Source of the DNA: Parelaphostrongylus tenuis
Lineage: Eukaryota > Nematoda > Chromadorea > Rhabditida > Metastrongylidae
Assembly: GCA_019055375.1 (NCBI GenBank)
Contig: JAHQIW010005581.1
Coordinates: 62,001 to 126,000, forward strand
Reading direction: 5' to 3'
DNA: 64,000 nt
The notes under the pieces were generated by a model, which did no database searches, was not told where the DNA came from, and saw only the letters and a list, made by a program, of their open reading frames with translations. Shown piece after piece: positions 1 through 52,904 of the stretch; position 1 is the first letter of the stretch; each line of letters begins with the position of its first letter. A program made the translations under genes and the position numbers.

Positions 1-694
1 ACTCCAATCGACTGTACGGCACGTGTTAATGTGTATACCCTCTTGGGAAATATGAAGACTGTCAATTCTTTTCGTCACGTTATTCGTAAAAAAGTACTTT
101 TGGGTGGATTATGTTGCTGTAGTACGCTAGACATCCAATGAAGCCACTCGACAACGGCATTGGCCTAGCGGCTGTTGTCAAAAAGAAAAGTGGTGTGGAG
201 TGTTCGAGACGATTTTTGGCGTGCTGATGTGAGCGCACGAATTGCTTTGACGTTCCAACAACTCAGACCCCTTTTCCACTCTTCATAGATAGTAATCTTG
301 CAAGACATAATTATTTGATATCTAATGTACCATGTGCGCGCTGCAGAGTTTATACACGATTCAGTAGTTCATCAGATGCGCGAATCTCTTGGCTTACTTT
401 TTAGCCCAAATTTCTTTCGTTTTCCTGCTTTCTTTCTGGGAACTGAAAAATAAAATCATAATCTCAATAACGGTAAGTGGTGTAGAGGAGATGCCTAGGA
501 ACCAGGTGTTCTTTGTTTCTTCAATACATTTTTGATACTCTCGGAACCTCGGTAAACGGCTAGCTCATTTACGCATAAATGATGATGTGCAATTAACAGA
601 TTGAGTGTAGTACGGTAGTGTTCTGTATTTGCTCACAAATTTAAGAAAGTTTCTCTGTCAAAAAGATCACCTGTAACAAGCTTAGAATGTGGTT
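1..694. other. Upstream flank of GUF1
   Basis: No conserved coding segment is visible on either strand. The stretch directly upstream of the GUF1 start codon must hold its promoter and 5' UTR, but I see no recognisable core promoter element. No trans-splice leader acceptor could be assigned with confidence. Confidence 0.4.
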
Positions 695-825
695 ATGAAG
701 AGGACGATTTCAAGAACGAGAGCACTGGTTGAGTATCGACGTTGCCGCTATTTTTCTTCACGGTTCGAAGATTCAGTACGACTCGATTTGAGCAAATATC
801 CTCCCGAGAAAATTCGAAACTTTAG
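695..825 (+). other. GUF1: GUF1 exon 1: targeting presequence and start choice
   Basis: This exon is needed to start the protein because the P-loop exon has no upstream in-frame ATG: its frame meets a TGA just before the acceptor at 883. The exon ends at 825 with AG before GTTGGT, and the first base of exon 2 completes the Ser codon, giving [19 protein letters not shown], the standard LepA/GUF1 N-terminal context. The joining intron is only 58 bp and its acceptor (TTTTGAAG) is weak. The leader has many Arg and no acidic residue in the first dozen positions. Confidence 0.85.
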
Positions 826-3800
826 GTTGGTTGAGTTGAAACTTTTTCTGTGAAACTTTTTCATTTTATCAGTACTTTTGAAGTATTGTTGCACATGTGG
901 ACCATGGGAAAAGTACGTTAGCAGATCGCTTACTAGAACTTTCTGGTGTGGTTAAACGAGGAGAGCGATGCAATCAAATCTTAGATCGTCTTCCTGTAGA
1001 AAGAGAAAGAGGAATAACAGTGAAGGCCCAAACATCAGCGCTTCCATATAAGGTTGGCTATACAGACCTTTGTTCTCATGATATCAATCGACTTCTTCAT
1101 CAGGATTATTTATTAAATCTTATTGATACACCTGGACACGTGGATTTTTCTGCAGAAGTGTCTAGATCGATTGCTGTATGTGATGGTATTCTATTAGTGA
1201 TAGCTGCAAATGAAGGTGTTCAGGCACAGGTGAGTCTAATCTCAAATTGAATTCTCAATCAAAGTTCAGATAAAGTTGAGAACTGTCTTAAAACTTGGAG
1301 TCCGATGTCTAGATTCTTGTTGCTTCCACATTTGTTTGGCTCCTAATTTTTTTCCTGAAAGCCTCTTACTCTTTTTCTAATTTTTTTTTTTGTTACCATG
1401 GATCGATTTTCCTACGTATTTTGTAGATAGTCCTGCCTTACTGTTCTTAACAGTTCAAAAAGCGACTTTGAAAAATTTCGACATCACCTATCATTCATCA
1501 TATACTCTTTGTTGATTGAGTCTTTTTGTTTTCATCTGTTTTCTTTTCCTGCATATCATTGAAATTCTTACATAGTCTTTGATGATTTTGAAGCAATTCG
1601 AACTTCTAAGCAAAATAGAAAGGTTACAAACTGCGGTTTTTTCTGACACTTTTTTTACTGGTTATATAGATTGGCTCTATGGTTCTCATTGTAGATTGTT
1701 ACTGAGGGATTCAAATTAAGAGGAAGTCATCCACTATACAGTCACTGTGCTGTCAGCATTCGGTATACTGTTAAGCGAAGTAATGCTGTAAACGTCATTT
1801 TGCATAGTATTTCCTCTGATAACCTTGATCCAATGCTTTCAGTGGAGATAGATTTACTGGCCAGAAATGATTTTTGCACGCTTAGCAATATTGCGGGGAG
1901 GAGAAGGGCTAAGAAGAGGAGGGCTCGTAATAGCTGACGCGGATTTGATTCCTTAACCTTCCGTCACTCTCCAGCAATCAATAACGAATGTCTTATGGAA
2001 CGCTCCCTAGCTCAACTATCCTCGAGATTGCAAGGAGACGTTTTCGACTAGTAAACTGCGACCTTTTATAGAAGAAGATGGAGTCCTCAAGCAAACGAGG
2101 AGACGAATCCAATGCTGAAAGTAATTGAACTCGGAAAGTAGAAAAATGTTGAACGGGTCAGAAAAGTGTTAAAGTGAAAGTGAAGCATTATTCATTATGT
2201 CTATAAAACGCCAGGTGTTCTTCTACAACTAAAATACTTGAAAAGTAAAATTTTTGAGTTATGAAAGAGATGTTTTCACTTCAAGTTTTGTTTAGAATTT
2301 CAAAATTTTCTGAAACTGATAAGAATCTTCAAAATGTCGTAGTTTTGAAAAGCGCAACGAACGATATATTGCGGAAAAGTATAGGAACGAAGTCTTTCCT
2401 AGTCAAAATCTTGTATCCCGAATTACTCAATAAAATCTGTGACTTCTATATTGATAAAAAAATTTGCTACGAGCTGAGTCATGGTATCTGAAGTTGAAAA
2501 CTCTTCACTTCATTTCATACACGTATGGACCCCTTCAAATACAATGAGGCGGTAAATCATGCTGGATGACTCATCACAGTGAATGCAGGGAATAAAATGA
2601 TAAAAAATCTAATACAAGATAGGATCATAAAAGTTCTATGCATGCCATACTTTTTTATCTCACAATGCAAACAACTCAAGGTTTGGACTCATCTGCGTTT
2701 CATCGACAATGTACGTGCAATAAACAAATTACGAACTCGGAACCAGCATAATTAACGTATGCAGCAGAAACCTGGTCGCTACGTAAACAGGATGAAAGAT
2801 CACTTGGAGTTATCGAACGCGCAGTCGAAAGGTCGACGCTAGGAGTATCCCGTATTTCGCAAATGAGACAAAGGATCCGAAGTTCCGACCTACGTCAACG
2901 ATCGAAAATCAGAGACGCCGTTCTACACGTCAGGATATCGAAAATAAGGTGGGCCGGACACGTGATGCGCTTCAACGACAACCGATGGACGAGAGCCGTT
3001 ACCGACTGGATTCCTCGGGACGTCAAGCGCTCTATAGGAAGACCACTGACCCGTTGGTCCGATTTCTTCACGAAAGGGATGGAAGAAAGATATGATGCTC
3101 AGCGAATCCCTAGAGCGAGGAGGACCCACTGGGCTACTCTTGCACGCGATAGGGAAAAATGGAAGAGTTGCTGGAACCCGCTCGAGTCACTCGACGATCA
3201 ACGGGACGACAGGTGATACGGGTAATACAGGTGATACAGACCGTCCGCAGACCGTTAATGATTACTTTGTGCGATTCTGAAGGTGAATTGTATTCTGGCG
3301 ATACATTCCATGCAAGGAAAATATGAAATTAACACATTAAATATGTATACTAAAAGCTAGTATACATGTAGGATTTTGGCGAATCCACTCTTGACATCTG
3401 TGAAGGAGATATGATTGGAATGGTAGATATGAAATTCAAGGAGTGACGTTTTTATGCAATCAAGAGACTGTGTGTGTAGTTGGTGTCCGATTTTTTTCTT
3501 ATGTCAAGGAAAACCTATTTGATTGGCTCAAGCAGAACATGAAAGGACGCTGTTATATCGAGAACAGATGATGGTCAAAAGTTAAGAGAAGACAGTTGAA
3601 AGCTCAACGGAATCTGGTGATGTAGTGATGTTTAAATAGAATGACGCCTTTAGAATATACACGCTTCATGACGTGACCCTGTCTCCCAACAGATCAAGGC
3701 AGCAACCTGTCAAAAGCCAAACAGATTTTGTGAACACGGGCCACCATGTATCGTTCTAGTCTCGTGATTAAGAAGAGCTGGCAGCTGGCTCGTTAATTTT

Positions 3801-6800
3801 TTCACCCCTATAGCTTAGCCACATATGGCATTTTCTTCCCATAGTTTGCAGGTTTGTATGTTGTGTAGTAGTCGTTTTCAAGTAAACTTTTAGATTAAAC
3901 TAATTTTCGAGTGCAGTGAGCATAATGCAATACGGAAAGTGGCAATTTTAAAAATTTAAGGTTGTATAAGTTGTTGTTATGTAAAAAGCATACTTTGTAG
4001 GAATTGATATTGTAAGAATAGCTGCTTGAGTTTGACATTCATAACAGAAATAAGTGTTATGAGAATAAAGGTAAGAAAATAGTACTTCCGTGGAAACGCA
4101 ACTCATGTGTTTTACAGTTTCAACTATAAAAGTATTTTCAGTGACTTTTCATGGATAACATTTCTTGAATGACGAACTTTATTTTTCCATTACGAGGAAG
4201 ACATTTCTGACGCAACATGCATTGAGTATACTATAGATTCCATACAAAAAGAATTTCGAAAGTTTTTGTACCTTTTGCGAAATAAAAGTGCATAAAGCAA
4301 TTCAATTAGTATTGACTTGTGAAAGTTAGTCTGCCCTCCAACTATGAGTCTGAGTCCTTTTGTACTACACTCCAGGTGTCGTTATCAAAACACCTCATTA
4401 TCAAGTCAGTTGTGAATAAAAAGAAGGACATAACGTATATTTCTTTAAAATCAGACGAATATTGAAACTTGAATGTAGAGCATTTTACAGACACTTGCTA
4501 ACTTTTGGTTGGCTTTTGAGAGGAATATCCGAATAATTCCTGTAATTAACAAGATTGATTTAAGTGCTGGCAATGTTCCAAAGGTGATGTCTCTCTATTT
4601 ATTTCAATCTTTCTCTTCATTTGCCTTAGTTAAATGATATCTTAAGGTGGAAAACCAGCTGAAAAATTTATTTGGATTTGATGCTGAAGAGTGTCTAAAG
4701 ATTTCTGCAAAATCTGGATTGAATGTTGAAAATCTACTCGATGCTATTGTACAACGAGTGCCATCACCCGTCGCAAATGCGGAAGCTCCGTTACGGTTGG
4801 CATTTTCTTACGGGTTATGCGTTGTTCTTGGCATAGATCTACCAATAAATATTAGTGACAACAAGAATTTCCTTTAAAATTTTTCAGCGCTCAGATTTTC
4901 GACTCTATGTTTGACCATTTTCGTGGAGCTATAGCATTTATTCGAGTCGTGGATGGAAGTGTTCAAAAAGGGCAGAAGATTAGATCGTTTCATTACGGAA
5001 AGGAATATGAGGTTTCGGAGGTACAGAGATTAGTGACTCTTCAGTAGCATGAATGAATTTCAATATCTGACCTTCGTCCCGTCAAGGTGTCATTGCTCAT
5101 CGAATTGTGTTATCTATCAGTTATATTCAGGTTGGAATCATGCGACCAGATATGACACCATGTCTGTCATTGAATGCTGGACAGGTGGGGTATGTCATAT
5201 GCAGCATGAAAACAGTCAAGGTTGGTTCATAATCAGTTTGAAGGGTTGATTATCGTTTATATGTCTCGTCAATAGTTTCTCACAGGAGGCCAGAGTTGGA
5301 GAGACTCTTTTTGAAGCGACTAATATGGGTTCAGTAGTACCATTTCCGGACTTCAATCCTGTGAAGCCGACAGTTTACGCTGGTTTATTCCCAGTAGAAA
5401 CTTCTCAGTATGAAGATCTGAAGCAGGTTGGGCATCACATATCGTATACTTCAGGAGATGAATATACAAAATCTTCAGGCCTTAGAGCGCCTCAGCCTAA
5501 ATGATCCCTCTGTTTCGATCACGCCCGATTCTAGCCCAGCACTTGGATTAGGTTGGAAGGTATGTGTGCAGGTGATTTTATGTGAATCGTCTTTTAGCGG
5601 TGACATGATAGCATAATTACAAATTCAATAATGTAGAGTAGTATGCAAAATTTTGTGACTAAGACGGGATCGAACCGTATTGTACCCTTTCTGAGGGCGT
5701 GTGCTGAACAATTGAACTACTGAGACTCCTGTCCTGTCATCACTCTTTCTGATTCCCGTCTGAGGTCAAAGGTTCGCGTTAAACTTTTCGCGTGAGGATG
5801 AATGCCTTACATACTCACTGAAAGGAATTTACTCTAACATATCATAGGTGTTCATGGACAACAAAATTCAATAAACGATTGTATGACGAAGTGTATAGAG
5901 CGGAGAGATCGTCGTTGTTAAGTTTACTCTGAGATTATATTATTTTTGAAAATCACCCAAAATGCTATTACTACACTAGGCGCGCGTAGAGCGAATAGAA
6001 AAAAAAAAGCGATGTCGAACGCAAGTCATTATCTTGGCACGGGAATATGAAACTTTCACGCGTAAGACTCGAAGCATTCTGGATAATCTTATGAGTCTAA
6101 AGGTCAGTGATCTTACGCAATTTCATTGACAGATATTTTGATGTAAAAGTGGTGAATGTGAGGAAAAGCTGTTCTGTTTCTAATGCGAATGTGATCCAAG
6201 TTTTGTGGTTTTTCTGCTATGTTGTGAAAGTACTTGGCTGATTTGATCGTTGTGAACATGACCTTTCTAGGCTCTGAAGTAAGCGAAATTCATTGAAACA
6301 TCAGTTTTGATAAATAAGTAATCATGCATAACAAATAATATGTACTTATCAGACAACGAAATATGCATTGCTCTTAAAGGCATGGCGCATTCTTAAGGTT
6401 TGATACTGGAGCTTATATCCTTCATTTTTACATATATACATATATATACACATATATGTACAAATGCATACGTATATAAATGCGTATATATGTATATAAC
6501 ATTCTTTAGGTTGGGTTTCTAGGCGTGTTACATATGGAGGTATTTGGTGCGCGGTTGGATAAAGAATATGGAGCCAATATTATTTTGTCTCAGCCATCTG
6601 TTGAGTACAAAGCAATCGTAAAGGTATTACTACAGTAGAACTCCTCCAATATTTTGTGAATTATCAATACTCTTATGAATTAAGGACAACGAGACAGTAC
6701 GGAAAAAAAGATTTGGTGGCAAAGGTGAAATCACCATTATTGATGCGAGTAAATTTCCTAGTGAAACCGATATTGAAAAGTTTCTTGAACCGGTTGTCAA

Positions 6801-8858
6801 GGTATGTTAACCTCAACTTTGAGCTAGTCTTGTGGTAATGGCTTGTTATTTCACGAAATGATGGCATTCAGCTTGTTAAGCTACAGGTTTATCAAAAACT
6901 GTTAGTGTATTGTAGAGACTCCGAACCACAAAACTGCATTATTGGAATTCAATTAAAATTCAAAATATTAGCTGTTTCTTATGTGAATAATATATTAGAT
7001 TCATATGATCGTTCCCGCGGAGTTCATGGGAACTGTGAACGGTTTATGTTCGGAATATCGTGGAGAACGTGGTGAAATAAGTTCAATTGATGAGGATAGG
7101 CTACTAATAATTTGGAGGCTACCTTTAGCTGAAGGTTGGTTTGGTAGTCACACCTAAGCCATTGATTTTCATTCCATTCAAAGGTTCACAAAGCGCAAAA
7201 GATCTGCGCAATGTTCATAGCGGAAGCAATTAAGATATGCTTCTGCAGAAAAATTTGGGAATTATACTTTCAGTTATAATCGATTTCTTTGACCGTTTGA
7301 AGCAACTTACTTCGGGTTACGTAACATTTGATTATGAATTAGATGGATATATGGAAACAAGTCTTATAAAACTGACAATTACAATTAATGGAAAAGAAGT
7401 AAGTAGTATTATTTTATTTTTCTCGTGTAATTTTTACAACGGAGGAATCATGTCTACTTCTTGGATTTATTCAAAACTTTAATTTGCTTATATGTATAGG
7501 CGACGGAATAAGTAACTTTAGTAGTTTACTTTGCCTCTATAGTTGATTTTAAGGATATCGTCCAATATGACCATCAAAAAGTGCTCACAAGGACTGTTGG
7601 AAGTTCAAATAACCTTTCCAGTGTGATCGGTGTTCAGGTACCTGAGTTTTCGCAAATTATACCTGCAACTATGGCTCGAGAACGTGCAAAGCTGATTGTG
7701 CATAGATTAAAGAGAGAGATTCCTCGTCAGCAATATGAGGTAACGATAAAAGGTGAGCTGTTTCCAGCATTCCTTGATACTAATACTCTGACTTCTAAGC
7801 GTATCCCAGTATGCAAGATCTTTACTGAAAATGACACTCAATCCATATTTTTTTGTTGCACCCTTTTATACATTCTTCTAAAGCATTTTCAAATAAATCA
7901 GTTTTTGAGGTAATTCTGCAATAATTGTAATGTTTGATTACTTTGCCAAACTCATTGGGAGACTTTGAACAATTTTTGTAAGTGTATAGAGAAGGTCTTT
8001 TTAACGTACTACTCTAATCCTGATATTTAAACATTTTCACCCAATTGAGTGTTATTGAAACTCGCCTTAAAAATTTGATATAATCTGTGAGAATGTTTTG
8101 AGCCTTTTCGAGGTTGATAACTCAGTGGATTGCTTACGTTTCGGCGGTATCGCCCGCCTCATCAGAGTTACTTGCTTCTCTAGCCAACCGTACTTTACAG
8201 CGAAGAGAGACGTGCTTATGGTGATGATGCGTGAAATTATGGTTTTTATTTACCCTTTTCTAGAAAATATACCGAAATAGACTTAATATACTAAAAATTT
8301 CTTCCAAGTTGGTAACAATATGTTCATACGATAAGCTATGGTAACACAGTAAGTAGTCATACACTTCTTTCATATTTCATACCCACAGAGCGATAGAACA
8401 AAGTCTCCTTCGCAATTTTGTCAGTTTTAAACCTTTACTGAAAATTATCTGCTACTGTCAGACTAGAAAGCCCACAGCCGATGGAAAAATGCCCGTATAC
8501 CATCGGCCCAGCTCTTCAAAATGTGGGCGTCCTTCTGAATGGGTTAATGATTGCTCTATAACATTACTTGCAGCTTGTGTCAACAATTCATCGAAGGCAT
8601 TGTCGCAAGTATCAATCCAGCCAATGAAACGAGACTTCACTCAACTGCTCAAGGGAAATTTTGGTGGCGGAGGTAGATTTACTTATGTTGCCATATTGTG
8701 ATTTTAAGCCCTCAAAAAATATTATATCATGTATCATTTCAGGTATGGAACGCTTGAATAAAAAGCTGAGCCATCAGAGGAAGGGTAAGGAACGCATGAA
8801 GCAGATTGGTAATGTGCAAATACCTAAAGAAGCCTTTTTGAATGTTCTCAAGAAATGA
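695..8858 (+). CDS. GUF1: GUF1, mitochondrial translation elongation factor 4 (LepA/EF4 GTPase), complete
   Basis: A ribosome-dependent GTPase that back-translocates mitochondrial ribosomes and supports translation fidelity. Exons: 695-825, 884-1229, 4491-4583, 4647-4795, 4888-5020, 5131-5220, 5286-5426, 5479-5559, 6510-6623, 6685-6801, 6999-7134, 7274-7398, 7638-7752, 8574-8672 and 8743-8858. They sum to 1986 nt, so 661 residues plus stop, close to the usual length of about 670, and all phases match. The start is the ATG opening an Arg-rich presequence containing RRCRYFSSR, a typical mitochondrial targeting peptide. GTPase motifs: P-loop AHVDHGKST (47-55), switch [12 protein letters not shown] (84-94), DTPGH (125-129), NKID (179-182) and SAK (210-212). 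The C-terminal LepA-specific domain ends with [19 protein letters not shown]. Intron 2 (3.3 kb) holds a LINE 3' end; most other introns are 60-300 bp. No disabling mutation is seen. Confidence 0.95.
1955..2060 (+). repeat. SINE family B, 3' part
   Basis: It shares the tail ATCCTCGAGATTGCAAGGAG and the preceding CTCTCC..CAG block with the fuller copy at 9956. It lies in GUF1 intron 2. The tRNA-like head is missing. Confidence 0.6.
2757..3245 (+). mobile_element. RTE-type LINE, 3' end of reverse transcriptase ORF plus tail
   Basis: A 5'-truncated non-LTR retrotransposon in GUF1 intron 2. The open frame encodes the C-terminal end of an RTE-like polyprotein, with the blocks [22 protein letters not shown] and [14 protein letters not shown], a set of tryptophan-rich motifs common at the end of endonuclease/reverse-transcriptase ORFs in nematodes. 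The frame stays open to a stop near 3217. It is followed by a short tandem array of a GGTGATACA-type unit, which is the expected simple-repeat 3' tail. No endonuclease or RT catalytic region is present, so this copy cannot move by itself. Its open frame suggests it is younger than the copy at 39180. Confidence 0.8.
5655..5735 (-). repeat. tRNA-like SINE head or tRNA relic
   Basis: Read on the minus strand, this segment has an A-box-like AGTAGTTCAATTG and a perfect B-box GGTTCGATCCC at tRNA-like spacing. The putative anticodon stem (GCCCT..AGGGT) would leave a loop of only about five bases, so I do not call a functional tRNA. It sits in GUF1 intron 8. Confidence 0.5.
6421..6500. repeat. (AT/AC)-rich microsatellite
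   Basis: Imperfect TATA/CATA dinucleotide and tetranucleotide repeats directly before the acceptor of GUF1 exon 9. They are likely to vary in length. Confidence 0.7.
8132..8168 (-). ncRNA. Hammerhead-ribozyme-like core, best copy (H1)
   Basis: On the minus strand: CTGATGA, then a perfect 5-bp hairpin GGCGG-GCGATA-CCGCC, then GAAAC and GTA. This matches the hammerhead core (CUGANGA, stem II starting G and ending C, GAAA, NUH cleavage triplet). Stem III would have only two pairs (AC/GU), and stem I is weak in this copy. It lies antisense in GUF1 intron 13. Activity is inferred, not shown. Confidence 0.5.
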
Positions 8859-8919
8859 TTCGAATCAAATTCAGTGTCCTTGATATATAAATATATATAC
8901 ATGTTGCATAAATGTAAAT

Positions 8920-8961
<42 letters not shown>

Positions 8962-9955
8962 AGCAGATTACCACAAAAACAATGTTAGGTTTTCCGTGGC
9001 GACTTTAACATGATATTACTCAGTTGTAGGAACTTTTTTTTTATCAAAATAACACTGTTATGCCAATGTTCAAGTACTTACAAATTCTTCCAATATTGGG
9101 AGCTGCGTGTTTGTTGCCATTTTCATTTGAAAATATGTGTCAAGGCAGAGTCTCTTTACGTGTATCATAAGACTTTTACAATGTTGCTTATCTTCAATGT
9201 ATATTTGAACATTATTTTTACAAGTGAATTGAACGTTTTCTGCCCACCCCTGGTGGAATTTTGGGTGTAGTTCATCGATTTCTTGACGTAACTATGCTCT
9301 CATGGTTTTTCTTTTTCTAATCATTGGTCAACTGAATCTAGATGCGGGTCACTAGATTGTCAATAATCTGATTTTGACGAAATCTGATCTAAGAAAGTGT
9401 AGGAGGATACTTTTCTGTTAGATGGCGACAAATGATTATTCGACTCCGTTTGCTGGACAGGTTCAAATCTCTGGCTAGCGCAGCACGTGGCCGTCTTTCA
9501 AAAAGTCTTCACTGTAACGCTTCAACGAAAGGATGGCATTTGTATTTCGCACACGTATTCTTCTCACAATGCAGAGCTCTTTCTTTAGACAATCAGTAAT
9601 CATTCGATAGCGCAAGATTTGAAAATTTTAACGCTATGCTTATTTTTTGGAGAGTTTTGGAGATAGTTAATTGCGCGAATGTAAAACACAATTTTATCTT
9701 GAACTTGACATCGTTATAGAAGGATTCGGGTCGAGTTTACACGTGTCGCCATTTAACAGAGAATCGTGAGAGCTTGACTGCAGTTTCACCACTGTACTGA
9801 CATCATTAAACGTCGCGTAGTATCGATCTCGTTTTGCAGCGCATGTAATGCGTTGTTGTCGTTATCGTTGTTGTGCAAAAGAAAAATCTTTTTTTTTTCG
9901 TTCTGGCATTCAGTTTGCACTGAGAAGTCGATTTCCTTTCTCGTACTATCAGTGC
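8859..9955. other. GUF1/TRPC intergenic DNA, left part
   Basis: Apart from the TA run, I see no conserved coding or repeat signal here. It must contain the GUF1 3' UTR; no clear AATAAA could be assigned. Confidence 0.4.
8883..8962. repeat. (TA)n microsatellite
   Basis: A long TA/TATG run just downstream of the GUF1 stop codon, in the probable 3' UTR or flank. Confidence 0.85.
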
Positions 9956-10170
9956 CAGGGGCGCCATGGCCGAGTGGTTGGGATGCTCGTCCCGGCGCGT
10001 GTGGAGCGGAGACCTTGACACTCTCCGGCAGTCGACAAGAACACCCTACGGACCACAGCCAGGCTATCCTCGAGATTGCAAGGAGACATGCTTGACCAGT
10101 ATTCTATGTCATTCAAGAAGATGACGGAAAACGAATTGAATATTCGAAGCACCGGGAATCGCACAATAGA
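9956..10170 (+). mobile_element. SINE family B, near-full copy with tRNA-Ser/Leu-like head
   Basis: The head GGCGCCATGGCCGAGTGGTT closely resembles the 5' end and A-box of type II tRNAs (Ser/Leu). A degenerate B-box-like block follows. The body carries CTCTCCGGCAGTCGACAAGA and the tail GAGATTGCAAGGAGAC, then a conserved stretch to about 10170. It is related to copies at 1955, 32010, 44036 and 55388. It sits between the two convergent genes. Confidence 0.75.
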
Positions 10171-10714
10171 AATCCTGATGACGGGTCGTGTACCTCAATA
10201 AATAAAAAACTAGCAATGTCTATCAAATGGTGAACATTTGTTCACACGAGCCCTTTTATTTTTTGATTCACTTCCGTATCGATACGTTAAAATGCGAATT
10301 CAGAAAGGAAGCGATGGATTCTCCCCATTGTAAGACTACCACAACAACAGCCTAATTGTTATTCAAATTTTAGATGAAGAAGAATTGACATTAGGGAGGA
10401 AATCTGCATTAGAATGGTATGCAACAGTAGTTTAAGTGTCAAATACTTGTTTTGAAAAATCTTTATGCATTATTTGTAACAGTGCTAATTGCTATTAGTC
10501 TCACGGTCTTTTATCAATTTGCTTGTGAAATATATGGTTTTGATTCATTATAATATCTTATATGATCTGTCATCACATCTATACGCGGTTACCAGCACTT
10601 CTTGTGTCTGAATTGTTTGCTCGCAATCATCTTCCACAAAAGTATTCGTACAGTTCGCATGTTTATATTCGAATGTTTTTTAGGACCTCGCTTAAAATTA
10701 ATACATAGCATTAG

Positions 10715-10800
10715 CATGTTTTGAGCTTTTGGTGAGGTCTGTTATGGCACTTATACACTGCAGTACACATGTTTCGACCTTGCGGCCTCGTTAATGGCAC
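10715..10800 (-). repeat. Dispersed repeat arm with hammerhead-like motif (H8)
   Basis: The segment GAGGTCTGTTATGGCACTTATAC followed by a motif is shared with 23735, 24020 and 63285. On the minus strand it ends in GGCC-GCAA-GGTC followed by GAAAC, preceded by TTAACGA in place of CTGANGA. It is a decayed relative of the hammerhead-like family. Confidence 0.5.
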
Positions 10801-11271
10801 GCTGCCTTTCGTCTGAGCAAATTCCTGTGGGGGGACGACCCGCCTTACATCGAGGAATCGTCGATGAACATGTTACACTGCCGTGTGTAAAAGGAAAATA
10901 CACTTCGCAAAGGCGCTATGCAACTGACGAGGATGCAAGGCCGAAACATGTGCATTACACTGTGTAAGTGTTATAACAGACATCATGAAAGGCTTAAAAT
11001 TTGCTGTCAGGATACATTAATTTGCATGCTGCTCCTGCTGTCGCTTGAGGATTTCGTTCTTGCTGTACGTTGCAGAATGTTGTTCGAGTCGATTTTCTTT
11101 GCATTCTTGGAGATAGCCGCGCTAAGGTATTCCACGTGAATTACAAGATGGTTTTCGAATAGGGGTCGATCCAGCACCTTCTTTCATGATGCACTGCATC
11201 ACAGCGCTAACCACTCCGCTATTGTACCAAATATCAATTGTTTTGCTTTTCTCATCAGTTGTCAAATTTTT

Positions 11272-11277
11272 TTTATT
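11272..11277 (-). terminator. Polyadenylation signal AATAAA for the TRPC gene
   Basis: A canonical AATAAA on the minus strand about 70 bp beyond the stop codon at 11348, the expected distance for a nematode 3' UTR. Confidence 0.6.
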
Positions 11278-11347
11278 CCATTGTTCTTAAGTTCCTAAAT
11301 ATGCGAAGTAAAAGCTCCAAATATAAAGTTCTCAAAATCTCACAAAG

Positions 11348-51685
<40,338 letters not shown>

Positions 51686-52206
51686 CTAGACGGCTACCGC
51701 ATCGCTTGCCTAAACCACTTCGATGAACCACAACAATAACCACAGCGAAGAAAAAGACGTATAGGCTAAATAGAGGAGCAAAGGCCATACGGAATTTCGA
51801 GTGAGTCTGTAATCAAAGAAGAAGAACAAACGAGTATTTCCATTAGTGTCTTTTGAAATCATGATTGCACCACAAAGCATCCGAAAGTTGAGGAATATCC
51901 TCAAAGGATGAAACAATTAAAACGTAGACGCTTGGTTCCTGATAACTATACTAAGATGAAATTTGAAGAATATCGCAGTAATTTACACTGGCAGGAAAAA
52001 CGTCGCAATAGTTTTTTATTATTTCGATATGGACCTTGCGGCCTTGATTGATTTCCGTCAAATTACAAACAACTACTGTAATATCAACTGGAGTTTGTTA
52101 TATAATACGATTAATTCGAGCAGCTGACCTTTTGGCGGTTTCTTCTTCTACAGACGTAAAAAGATTAGTTTGTCTACAATTCGATCAACCAAACACCATT
52201 AGAAAA

Positions 52207-52502
52207 GAATAAAGCTGTCGGCGTTAATCTATCTCTATGTGATGCGCCGTGCATCCGTCTTCAATTTTTAACTTTGTTTGAGGTGATTGAATGCATATGT
52301 GATCTTTACAATGGCTCGCGGTGGCCTAGCGCTGTATCAGATCAGTGGTGCTTTTCCTCTCTAACAAGTCCGGAACTAGCCGAATACTAATCGAATAACC
52401 CGGAGGGATGGATGGCTTGAAGAGCCATAAGCGCAACATCGCACCGCCAATCTTGTGTGCGACGCAGACCACCTCTAAACAATGCGCCACATGCGCTCCT
52501 TT
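52207..52502 (-). mobile_element. SINE family A copy
   Basis: Minus strand from AGGAGCGCATGTGGCGCATT through GGTGCGATGTTGCGCTTATG to AACGCCGACAGC. The B-box has lost its GGTTCGA core. The open frame over it is not a gene. Confidence 0.75.
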
Positions 52503-52904
52503 GCCTCCATTAGTGAACAGAAAAGTCATCAAATGTAGATTTCCAAATCAACAACAAAACGGCTTTACTATACACTCACCACTTTTTATGACTTCCACTG
52601 AGTTGTCCGAGAAGAGACCCACCTATAGAGAGCACACTGACTGCTAGAACACCGCTCACATGAATACTATATTTAATATACTGCGTCACATCATGTGTGA
52701 TGACAAAGCATTCGCACCTGCTATTCATGTTTGGATTGATCCCATTCATTCAGAACTCTATGAGACTCTTAAGTGCTGAGATTCTATGTCCTATGCATGG
52801 ATGGTGACGCTTAGTTCGACATTCGCTCCGTTATGTGTCTGCACCCCCAAGGCAAGTGAGATTAAAGATTAAAGAGATAAAGAGATATCTAGTTCTTTTT
52901 CACG

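Noticed and set aside
5655..5735. Possible functional tRNA gene on the minus strand
   Set aside because: A- and B-boxes are good but the anticodon arm does not fold into a 7-base loop.
9956..10000. Possible tRNA-Ser or tRNA-Leu gene
   Set aside because: Only the 5' part and A-box look like tRNA; no proper B-box or acceptor pairing, and the same head recurs in dispersed copies, so it is a SINE.
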